NCBI GenBank assembly: GCA_018004935.1
Contig: JAGNBF010000055.1
Span: 1-48,580 of the forward strand
Length of the DNA: 48,580 bases
Source of the DNA: Chloroflexota bacterium
GTDB lineage: Bacteria > Chloroflexota > Anaerolineae > Promineifilales > Promineifilaceae
Direction: 5' to 3'
The translations under genes and the position numbers were made by a program. The notes under the pieces were generated by a model. That model had not been told where the DNA came from. It did not search any database and saw only the letters and a program-made list of their open reading frames with translations. Below are positions 27,047-34,456 of this stretch, piece after piece. Each line of letters opens with the position of its first letter. Positions within the stretch are counted from its first letter, which is position 1.

Positions 27047-30000
27047 TTAACTCACCAACCCCGTCAGCCCCAACCGGCGACGGGTATCCAGCAAGCGGCC
27101 ACTACCAATTTGTTCCACATAATGGGACAACTCACGGCTCCGGGCCACCAGGCTGTCAAACGTGGGTTCGTCCAGGCAGAGCAGAGACACAGCCGTGGCA
27201 GTGCGGTAAGTAGCCTCATAAGGAGTGTCGGCAAATAAGGCGTACTCACCAAAATGCTCACCTGGCCCCAATTTTTCCACAACCTGCGCCCCATCCACCC
27301 CACGCCGTACTGTTTCCACTTCCCCCGCCTGGATGATGTACAGGTCGGAGCGGTGTTGCCCCTGACGGATGATGGTTTTACCGGCGGGCACAGTCAGCGG
27401 CCGCAACCGTCTATCTACCATCATCACTTCCTGCGGGCTGAGGGTGCGGAACAGAGGCATCTTCCGTAGCAACTGCCGCGTCTCGGCCCCAGCACTTACC
27501 TGTGAAGCCAGAGTGGTATCGGCCCGGAGCAAGGGGTCAAATTTGTTGCGGGCGATAAATAACAATTTGACCTCAGACAGGGCGCGGTAAGTTGCCGAAT
27601 ATGTTCCACTATCGAGCAATGCTTTTTCACCAAAGTACCCCCCACCCATTAACAAAGCCACCTGCTCTCCTTCACGGTAGACGCCTATTTCCCCAGACTC
27701 AATCAGGTAAAACCGGGTGGCCTCTTCTCCTTGAGTGGCAATGACAGTCCGCGGCCGCGCCCGTTGCCCATCGGCCACCTGCACCAACTCCTCAATTCCC
27801 TCATTGTCAAACCCGGCAAAAATATCCGCCTGCCGGAACAGATCCGCCCGGCTGTCATGTGTCAGGCTAAAGGATTGGGCCAATGCCTGCCCCCAATGCG
27901 TCGCCGAAAGGACATGGCGCACCAACGTTTCCCCCTCTAACCAGGGCAAACTATCGTAAGCGGCCTGCCCCACACGGGCCGTGAAGGCTGTCCCCGCCAG
28001 ATCATCCAGCCGATCTATCGCCAGGAGCAGGGCAGTACGGCAAAAATCGGCCAGAGCAAACAGATTATGCTCCTCATCGAAAAGCCGGTTTTGTTGTAAG
28101 GCGACAATCTGCGTCTGAATTTCGGCCAGGCGGCGGCCCCCAAAGATGGGTTCATAAACAGCAAACATGGCCTGCAAAAAATGGTTAAACCCATTCACCA
28201 GCCGTTCGCGCTCACTCAGACTGTCCTCAACAACGAGGGTCGGACGGTCAAACTCGGTCAGGTAGCCCAGGAACAGATAGAGCAGGGTGGCGTAAAACCA
28301 GAGCAGGGAGAGGGAAAAATCGAGCCAGGGGAAGTAATGATAGAGCCAGGGTAGGGCCAGGATGGTAAGCAGGTAGAGGCTCCAGGGCAACCAAAAACGG
28401 GATACCCAAAAGTTAATGAGTAAGGGAATCAAGGCCATCAGGCTGATGGTAGTACCGATCTGGATGAGAGCAGAAAAACCCCAGGTGAGAGTATCACTGG
28501 GGGGCACGATTTGGGGTAACAGGATACCGGTAGTCAGACTCAGAAGGAGGACGCCCACCCAGCCCAGGCGATCAAATGTGTGCCATTGGGTCGGGCGCAC
28601 AGTCAACCAGGCAATGATGCCGCCGGTCAGAAAACACGCGGCCGCGACCAGCACCCACCAGCCCAACCATAGCGGCCGTTCCGGCGCCAGTTGCGCCAGG
28701 GTCAGAGCGGCTACCCCCCCGGCCAATGACCCGATTACCCATTGGAAGCGGCTCCCCGGCCATTGCCGGGCTACCTGAATGAGGGCTACCACTGTGCCCA
28801 CATGAACCAACCAGGTGATAACCCGGAGCAGAATGGCCCCACCCAGGAACGCGGCCGCACCAACACCCAATAACGGCATACCCACCAGCACCGCCAATAC
28901 TTCTACACGCCCCAGGAGTTCTTGCCGGGCCAGCCATTCCAGCCAGCGGCGCAACTGCCCCCACCCCCACAAAATCAGGTAATAACCGGCAGGGACAAGG
29001 GTCGCGGCCGCGATGATCAACACAATCAATCGGCCCACCAGGCCATAATTTAGCCACAAACTCACAAAGAGCGGAGCCAGCCGGGTCTGCCAAAAGTAGA
29101 GGGCAAATCCCAGGGCATAGATGGAATACACCAGCGCCGCCACCCCAAAAAAGGTAAAGATGCGCTCACGATGATGAAGCGCACCCCAAAAAGCCCGTGG
29201 TGTGGGGTTGGCTTTCACCTTAGCCCACAATGCGTGCTGTAAAAATTGGAAAGCCCGCGGCCGCAAACCGGGCATATCCAGCCAATCCATCAAAATAAAA
29301 TAGCCATCCAGTTCCAGCAATGGGTTCAGGTTCATAAATACGCTAAAAAAGGCCAGAAACCCCATCTGGTAGAAAAAATTAGCCGCGATGGAACTGGTCA
29401 CAGTCGGGACTAGCCGCTCCAACAAGGTAAGGGCAAAGCCAATGGTGGCCCCAATGAGTAACCCGGAATGTGGCCCAGCCCAGGAAACAGCAATGCGGCC
29501 GCGGGCCGGTGAGAGCCAGGTATCCCGAGTATCCACAAAAAAGGCAGGCAACCCCCAATACAACAAAAACCCCCCTCGATCACACTCTCGTCCTAAATGT
29601 TTGGTCATCAGCCCATGGGCCAGTTCATGAATAAAGATAACGATGAGGTTCGCCACCAGTAACCCCAAAGCCCCAACCCCCAAACCCGCGCCACCCGCCA
29701 GGGCATACGTGGGTTGCTCCTGCAAAAACAGCCGTACATACAAACCAAACCCCAACACAATCCATACCCAGAACACCCCCTGCATTACCGGGTGAAAAAG
29801 CCAACGACTGGCCTGATACAGCTGGGTAAAGATCTGATCAAGGTCCCCAGTACTCCATTCACTGTGCATAAAAGCATTAATGAGGGCGCGGCCGCGGTTT
29901 TCTGGTTGTCGTTTCTGTAGAGCCTGACTCACCTGCGTGTACACCTGCACCGGTGGATCCTGCAAAAAATACCCCTGGCGTAAATCCGTCACCAACCCAT

Positions 30001-30277
30001 TCAACCGGCCAAAGGGTAACGTCTTAAAGCGGCGCAAACTATAAAACAGCAAATCCTTCAACGAACGTTGGCCGTCCATCTGCCACCACAAAGCGTAATC
30101 CTGCGGTGACAGGCGCAAATAGGTATGTTGCTCTGGTTGTTTCAGCACATAATACGCCCCATCCTCTGAAGAAAGGCGGGCCACTTCCACATGCATAACC
30201 CGCTGGGGCCGATAATTGGCGGAGTCGGCCAATTCTGTGAGCTGTTGCCAAAAACCCGGCTTCTCTGCTTGTGACAT
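27047..30277 (-). CDS. Membrane M50 metalloprotease fused to two cyclic-nucleotide-binding domains
   Basis: 1076 residues from ATG 30277, which has an AGGAA signal upstream. A GTG at 30319 would add 14. Residues 40-105 look PqqD-like (YVLKQPEQHTYLRLSPQDYA, LRQGYF). About 12 membrane helices follow. The zinc motif HELAH has His217, Glu218 and His221, and the third ligand Asp324 lies in NPLLELDGYF. This is the site-2-protease plan. The C-terminus holds two cNMP-binding folds, about 815-925 (GEIGVYREGE, GGGYFGEKALLDSGTYSATY) and 935-1050 (GEVETVRRG, GEHFGEYALFADTPYEATY), with phosphate-binding FGE.AL motifs. It probably cleaves a membrane protein or exports a peptide under nucleotide control. 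The substrate is unknown. Eight GCGGCCGC sites. Confidence 0.85.
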   Translation of the reverse strand: MSQAEKPGFWQQLTELADSANYRPQRVMHVEVARLSSEDGAYYVLKQPEQHTYLRLSPQDYALWWQMDGQRSLKDLLFYSLRRFKTLPFGRLNGLVTDLRQGYFLQDPPVQVYTQVSQALQKRQPENRGRALINAFMHSEWSTGDLDQIFTQLYQASRWLFHPVMQGVFWVWIVLGFGLYVRLFLQEQPTYALAGGAGLGVGALGLLVANLIVIFIHELAHGLMTKHLGRECDRGGFLLYWGLPAFFVDTRDTWLSPARGRIAVSWAGPHSGLLIGATIGFALTLLERLVPTVTSSIAANFFYQMGFLAFFSVFMNLNPLLELDGYFILMDWLDMPGLRPRAFQFLQHALWAKVKANPTPRAFWGALHHRERIFTFFGVAALVYSIYALGFALYFWQTRLAPLFVSLWLNYGLVGRLIVLIIAAATLVPAGYYLILWGWGQLRRWLEWLARQELLGRVEVLAVLVGMPLLGVGAAAFLGGAILLRVITWLVHVGTVVALIQVARQWPGSRFQWVIGSLAGGVAALTLAQLAPERPLWLGWWVLVAAACFLTGGIIAWLTVRPTQWHTFDRLGWVGVLLLSLTTGILLPQIVPPSDTLTWGFSALIQIGTTISLMALIPLLINFWVSRFWLPWSLYLLTILALPWLYHYFPWLDFSLSLLWFYATLLYLFLGYLTEFDRPTLVVEDSLSERERLVNGFNHFLQAMFAVYEPIFGGRRLAEIQTQIVALQQNRLFDEEHNLFALADFCRTALLLAIDRLDDLAGTAFTARVGQAAYDSLPWLEGETLVRHVLSATHWGQALAQSFSLTHDSRADLFRQADIFAGFDNEGIEELVQVADGQRARPRTVIATQGEEATRFYLIESGEIGVYREGEQVALLMGGGYFGEKALLDSGTYSATYRALSEVKLLFIARNKFDPLLRADTTLASQVSAGAETRQLLRKMPLFRTLSPQEVMMVDRRLRPLTVPAGKTIIRQGQHRSDLYIIQAGEVETVRRGVDGAQVVEKLGPGEHFGEYALFADTPYEATYRTATAVSLLCLDEPTFDSLVARSRELSHYVEQIGSGRLLDTRRRLGLTGLVS

Positions 30278-30470
30278 TGTAGCAATTCCTACGCCAGAGT
30301 TTCTAAACGGCTGATCCACTGGACAAAATAACGAGAGAGATAAAGTCCCATTTTACCAGCAATTCTTAATTTGGTTTGGCAGATCTTCTGGTTTTCTGTA
30401 TCAGAAGTTGACTCATACGGCACGATAAACAGCCCTCATTCTGGGGTGCGCGTCACTTTTGGGGATACGA

Positions 30471-30499
30471 GGTGGCACGGTTGGGAGATCGGCCACAGC
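30471..30499. repeat. Family A palindrome
   Basis: GGTGGCACGGTTGGGAGATC followed by GGCCACAGC, a diverged copy of the 6427 and 301 elements. Between 30278 and 30550 I see no gene. Confidence 0.6.
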
Positions 30500-30550
30500 G
30501 ATTCTCTGGTCATCCAAAGATTTGACACGCACCCCTCGTTCTGTGACAAC

Positions 30551-30579
30551 TTGCTATCCCTTTCTGTGACATTTATAAC
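30551..30579 (+). promoter_or_regulatory. Promoter of the CoA-transferase gene
   Basis: TTGCTA (30551-30556) and TATAAC (30574-30579) are separated by exactly 17 bp. CTGTGACA occurs as a direct repeat at 30541 and 30564. Predicted transcription start is near 30586, giving a leader of about 95 nt. Confidence 0.7.
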
Positions 30580-30590
30580 TGGAGTTATAA
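30573..30590. promoter_or_regulatory. Operator-like palindrome over the -10 box
   Basis: TTATAACT-GG-AGTTATAA is a perfect 8-bp inverted repeat with a 2-bp spacer. It covers the -10 box and the expected start point, so a bound regulator would block initiation. The regulator is not in view. Confidence 0.55.
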
Positions 30591-30630
30591 CCCCTTCATC
30601 CCTTACACTACTCACATAACGAATCAAAAC

Positions 30631-30664
30631 AAACCCATCTGCGCCCATAGGCAGATGGGTTTTT
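30631..30664 (+). terminator. Intrinsic terminator inside the leader of the CoA-transferase gene
   Basis: AAACCCATCTGC (30631-30642) is perfectly inverted at 30651-30662 with an 8-nt loop, and the T-run reaches 30664. It lies downstream of the promoter and only 15 nt before the ATG at 30680, so it should end transcripts before the gene unless overcome. No coding gene upstream on this strand needs it. Confidence 0.75.
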
Positions 30665-30679
30665 GTCTGGAGTGTAAAC

Positions 30680-31975
30680 ATGAACTGGGAAACTGTATAC
30701 CGGCAAAAACGAACCGATGTTTCTACTGCAATGCAGGCCGTTCTGCCGGGTCATCGTATCTATCTTGGGGGTGGGGCCGGTGTGCCCGTCAAACTCGTCG
30801 AAGGGTTGATGGAACGAGCACCCCAGCTACATCGCGTGGAACTGACCCACATTTTAACATTTGCTCCCGCCCCTTACACCCAACCAGAATACCAAAACCA
30901 CCTACGCGTAAACGCCTTATTCATTGGCGGTAATGTACGCAAAGCCGTGCAAGAAGGGCGAGCTGACTTTACGCCCGTATTCCTTTCCGAGATACCTAGC
31001 CTCTTCCGCAATGGCTCTCTCCCCCTCAATGTGGCAATGATTTCGGTGACACCCCCCGATGATCATGGATTCTGTAGCTTTGGCGTAGAAGTCGGCACCA
31101 CCAAACCAGCCGCCGAAGCCGCCCGCATCATTATTGCCGAGGTGAACAAACAAATGCCCCGCACCCTCGGCGATAGTTTCATTCATGTAAACGAATTAGA
31201 TCACATCGTAGAAGTGGATTATCCTATCCCTGAAGCACCACAGGGAGGGAGTTCAGCGGAGCATCTTCAGATTGGTCAACATATCGCCGGTCTGATTCCT
31301 GATGGGGCCACCCTGCAAATGGGTATCGGCAATATTCCTGATGCGGTGTTGCAATGCTTAAACGATCACCGTGACCTGGGTATTCATACAGAACTGTTTT
31401 CCGATGGGGTGATTGACCTGGTAGAAAAGGGAATCATTACCTGTAACCGCAAAACTTTCCACCCCGGCAAGATTGTGGCCGGATTCCTCTTTGGTACGCA
31501 ACGGTTATATGAATTTGTGAATAATAACCCACTCATTGAAATGCACCCTACGGACTATGTAAACGATCCCTTTAATATTGCCCAAAATGCCCGCATGGTG
31601 GCGATCAATTCAGCTCTGCAAATTGACCTGACAGGGCAGGTATGCGCCGACTCCATTGGGGCAAAGATGTATAGCGGGGCGGGTGGGCAGGTAGACTTCA
31701 TTCGGGGGGCGGCCCGCGCCAAAGGGGGACTACCCATTATTGCCTGTCTGTCTACAGCACAGGATGGGGCTGTCAGTCGGATTGTGCCTACATTGACGCA
31801 AGGTTCCGGGGTAGTAACCACACGAAATGACGTGCACTGGGTTGTTACGGAATATGGGGTTGCGGCGCTACACGGCAAAACCTTACGCCAGCGGGCGCAG
31901 GCTCTCATCCGTATTTCTCATCCTAAATTCCGCGATGAGCTAACCTGTGCGGCAAAAGAATTAGAGTACTTGTAA
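30680..31975 (+). CDS. Acetyl-CoA hydrolase/transferase family CoA-transferase
   Basis: 431 residues, the usual length of 4-hydroxybutyrate/butyrate:acetyl-CoA transferases (Cat2/AbfT/Ach1 class). Family motifs are IYLGGGAGVPVKLVEGL near the start, GIGNIPDAV (215-223), the catalytic Glu238 in TELFSDGV that forms the glutamyl-CoA thioester, and GAGGQVDFIRGA near 336-347. It moves CoA between acetate and another short acid, in the cytoplasm. The partner acid cannot be told from the sequence. GGAG at 30668-30671 serves as Shine-Dalgarno just after the leader terminator. It has no GCGGCCGC site in 1.3 kb, unlike most genes around it, which may mark later arrival. Confidence 0.9.
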   Translation: MNWETVYRQKRTDVSTAMQAVLPGHRIYLGGGAGVPVKLVEGLMERAPQLHRVELTHILTFAPAPYTQPEYQNHLRVNALFIGGNVRKAVQEGRADFTPVFLSEIPSLFRNGSLPLNVAMISVTPPDDHGFCSFGVEVGTTKPAAEAARIIIAEVNKQMPRTLGDSFIHVNELDHIVEVDYPIPEAPQGGSSAEHLQIGQHIAGLIPDGATLQMGIGNIPDAVLQCLNDHRDLGIHTELFSDGVIDLVEKGIITCNRKTFHPGKIVAGFLFGTQRLYEFVNNNPLIEMHPTDYVNDPFNIAQNARMVAINSALQIDLTGQVCADSIGAKMYSGAGGQVDFIRGAARAKGGLPIIACLSTAQDGAVSRIVPTLTQGSGVVTTRNDVHWVVTEYGVAALHGKTLRQRAQALIRISHPKFRDELTCAAKELEYL

Positions 31976-32064
31976 ATCGTGGAGATGGAGGGTACTATCT
32001 TTTCAGCTATGCAGGGGATCATTTACCAACTTAGGATTGACGATTAAATAACTTGAACATTTGC

Positions 32065-32091
32065 GGTGGCCAGTCTCCTGACCGAGCCACC
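32065..32091. repeat. Family A palindrome
   Basis: GGTGGCCAGTCTCCTGACC followed by GAGCCACC, same orientation as at 301. It lies 90 nt after the CoA-transferase stop. Confidence 0.7.
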
Positions 32092-32117
32092 CAACCTAAT
32101 TGTGAGTGAACCCTTCG

Positions 32118-32245
32118 TTTGTCACCGGAAACCCCCACCCCTAGGCGGGGAACTTTTCTGGACGCGGTTTTTCGGGGCCTTCGCCCCGAAAAACCGCGCC
32201 GTTACGTTTCCCCTCCCCCCCCCCCCGGGAAGGGGCAGGAGGATG
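32118..32245. repeat. Family C element with GGCGCGG hairpin, copy 3
   Basis: GTTTGTCACCGGAAACCCCC, CACCCCTAGGCGGGGAACTT, the hairpin at 32163-32198 (CGCGGTTTTTCGGGGC arms), then CCCCTCCCCC with GGGAAGGGG and AGGAGGATGGGTC. Inverse orientation to copy 1. A C12-run at 32216-32227 is a likely slippage site. Confidence 0.75.
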
Positions 32246-32296
32246 GGTCTTCTGACTACACTGGCTAAGGCCTCATTCATCAATAACTTTGGAGTT

Positions 32297-32326
32297 GGCG
32301 GTGACCGGTCTCCTGACCGGGCCACC
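32297..32326. repeat. Family A palindrome
   Basis: GGCGGTGACCGGTCTCCTG followed by ACCGGGCCACC. Second family A copy within 240 bp, flanking the family C element. The whole gap 31976-32388 is repeats only. Confidence 0.7.
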
Positions 32327-32388
32327 AATATGTGCCCGTAATGGGTATGACGCATTACAATTCTGATAGTTGAACCCTCTTTTTGCCT

Positions 32389-32751
32389 ATGAGCGTTGAA
32401 GAATTTCGCACGATTGGTCTGATCATGGCCGCGATTGTTATCGGGGGATTGGTGCTGGTAGGAATATTATTCCTCATTGCCCTACGCCAGGTGCGCCAAT
32501 TGAACATCCCCGAGGATGCAGGCTTTAGTGAAACACTTCACTACACGCCCCTGGTTGTGGCTGTGATGATTGACGTTTTGGATTTGTCACTGGATTTTTT
32601 GGCCGCACCTGTGGCCTGGGTTTTGCTGGATCGGTTGGGGTTGAAGGCATTGCGTGGGGTTTCAGTATTGGAAGCCTTCATCCCTGGCACCCAGTTTATT
32701 CCCACGATGACTCTGGCCTGGATTTTGGTTCGGCTTTTCAATATTCGCTAA
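32389..32751 (+). CDS. Small membrane protein, unknown
   Basis: 120 residues from ATG 32389. A TTG two codons earlier is possible. Helix one at about 9-32 (LIMAAIVIGGLVLVGILFLI), a polar link (RQVRQLNIPEDAGFSETLHY), a second hydrophobic stretch at about 50-72 and a third near 95-117 (FIPTMTLAWILVRLF). No motif I recognise. It ends 11 bp from the stop of the convergent LysM-M23 gene, and no terminator lies between them. No GCGGCCGC site. Its coding character is supported by clean membrane topology. Confidence 0.65.
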   Translation: MSVEEFRTIGLIMAAIVIGGLVLVGILFLIALRQVRQLNIPEDAGFSETLHYTPLVVAVMIDVLDLSLDFLAAPVAWVLLDRLGLKALRGVSVLEAFIPGTQFIPTMTLAWILVRLFNIR

Positions 32752-32762
32752 CCAGCCCGAGA

Positions 32763-34361
32763 CTACTCCCCTAACAGTGCGTTGCCCTCGACGCGACATT
32801 CACAGGCTTCTTTAACTGCATCCCCGCGTACAAATAAGCCGTAATACTCGACTCCCTGTCCTTGAGAAACCCAGCCCCCCATGTTGAAGGGGAGTGCCCC
32901 ATCGGCGGCAATCCAGCGGCCATTGTATGTGCGCGAAATATGCAGGTGGGTGGCGGTGGAAAAACCGCCCTCACAGGAGGGGTGGCCGAGTTGATCACCG
33001 GCTTTAACTAAGGTTCCGACGGCAACGCGGCCGCGTGATTCCAGGTGCATATACGTAATCGCCCAACCTGTTCCCGCATAACCATCTCCATCCAGGTCTA
33101 CGACCACAGCCCCAAAACTACTACGCGTCACCACTCCGTCAGCCACCGCTGTCACCCAGTTTTCATCCTGATAACAACCTAATTGTTCACCCGGGGGGGC
33201 AAAATCCAGGGCGGCCCAGGCAGAGCCGCTGGCCCACCCTCCATGTGGCCCCCCGGTGTAATACCAGGTTTCGCCCAAAGCCCAGGGGAAACGCAAGGCT
33301 GGTTGTATCAGACCGGGGGGTAATAATGGCTCAAAGGTGTAGGCAAACGGGTTGCCAAAAAGTTGGTTATAGGTGGCAAAAAAACCATCTGGCCCTACCT
33401 CTTGCTCCCAGGCGGCATAAGATGTCGCTGAGACGGCCAGGTAATGTTGCAGAGCGGCAGTGCCATTGTTGACATCGGCCGCAAAGGTGAGCTGGGAGTC
33501 ATCGGTCAGGGTAAAGGTATGGCGACCCCCTTCGGCCCGCCCATAGAAACCGAGGTTTAACTCGTTTGCGGCCCAACCCAGTTGTTTGTATAACCCCTCT
33601 GTACCGGGGGTGTAATAGTGTAAGGGGTAGACGGTTTCGGCAGGATTGGGTTGGGTGAGCCAGCCCGCACGGAATTCTAATAGGGCTAATAACAGGCGTG
33701 GGTTAACGCTAAAACGATGGGCCACAAGGGCGACGACTTCCGGCCCAGTGATGACCTGCCCTTCAATGTCCTCAGTGTAGGTGTTGAGATAACCCTGATA
33801 CGCGGCCGCGATCTCTGCCACGTTCACCTCTTTGGCCCGGGGTCCATACACCAACTCACTATCGGGAATGATCTTAAAACTGGGGCCAGTCAGTCCGGCA
33901 AGACCATTTCCGCCAGGGATCAGCAACGATTGCCCGGCATAAAGGAAATCATTGTTACCAATGCCATTGGCCTGCGCCAGTTGATCAATGGTCAGGCCAT
34001 AATTCTGGGCAATAATGCCTAATGTTTCGCCCGCATTGACGGTATGGGTAAACTCCGCCCCGCCAGTACCCGCAGTGCTATGATGGGGGGGATCAGGTGT
34101 GGGTGTACCAATATATACCATAACCACAACTGGTGTGGGGGTTGCCTGAGCGGGTGTGGGGGGGACAACCAAGGGGACGTTGCTGTCAGTGCTGGGAGCG
34201 AGGGTAACAGGGGCCAGGGTGGGGGGGATAGCCAGGGGAACCTGGGTGGCGACGACGATTACCTGGGGATCAGGGCGTTGGCAACTAACGAGCCACAGGA
34301 GCAAAAACGTAAAGGTTGTCAGATAAAGGAATGGGGTAAGGCGATGTGTTTGTCTCATCAT
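32763..34361 (-). CDS. LysM-M23-like lipoprotein
   Basis: 532 residues from ATG 34361. The open frame starts 12 codons earlier. A lipoprotein signal ends LLLWLVSC with lipidated Cys27, followed by a Pro/Thr-rich linker to about 100. One LysM domain (about 103-148, HTVNAGETLGIIAQNYGLTI) binds peptidoglycan-type glycan. The C-terminal 170 residues follow the M23 endopeptidase plan: GSAWAALDFAPPG, YMHLESRG and THLHISR with His472 and His474. The first zinc ligand, expected as His four residues before Asp386, is Trp382 here, so peptidase activity is doubtful. It probably acts at the cell wall. Two GCGGCCGC sites. An NlpD-like activator role is conceivable. Confidence 0.82.
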   Translation of the reverse strand: MMRQTHRLTPFLYLTTFTFLLLWLVSCQRPDPQVIVVATQVPLAIPPTLAPVTLAPSTDSNVPLVVPPTPAQATPTPVVVMVYIGTPTPDPPHHSTAGTGGAEFTHTVNAGETLGIIAQNYGLTIDQLAQANGIGNNDFLYAGQSLLIPGGNGLAGLTGPSFKIIPDSELVYGPRAKEVNVAEIAAAYQGYLNTYTEDIEGQVITGPEVVALVAHRFSVNPRLLLALLEFRAGWLTQPNPAETVYPLHYYTPGTEGLYKQLGWAANELNLGFYGRAEGGRHTFTLTDDSQLTFAADVNNGTAALQHYLAVSATSYAAWEQEVGPDGFFATYNQLFGNPFAYTFEPLLPPGLIQPALRFPWALGETWYYTGGPHGGWASGSAWAALDFAPPGEQLGCYQDENWVTAVADGVVTRSSFGAVVVDLDGDGYAGTGWAITYMHLESRGRVAVGTLVKAGDQLGHPSCEGGFSTATHLHISRTYNGRWIAADGALPFNMGGWVSQGQGVEYYGLFVRGDAVKEACECRVEGNALLGE

Positions 34362-34456
34362 ACCCCATTTTAGCCCATTCTTGGTGGCTATCCACAAACA
34401 GAAATAGAACGATTACCAAGCAATTATCAAGCGGTAAGTCTGGACCGGCCAAAGTC

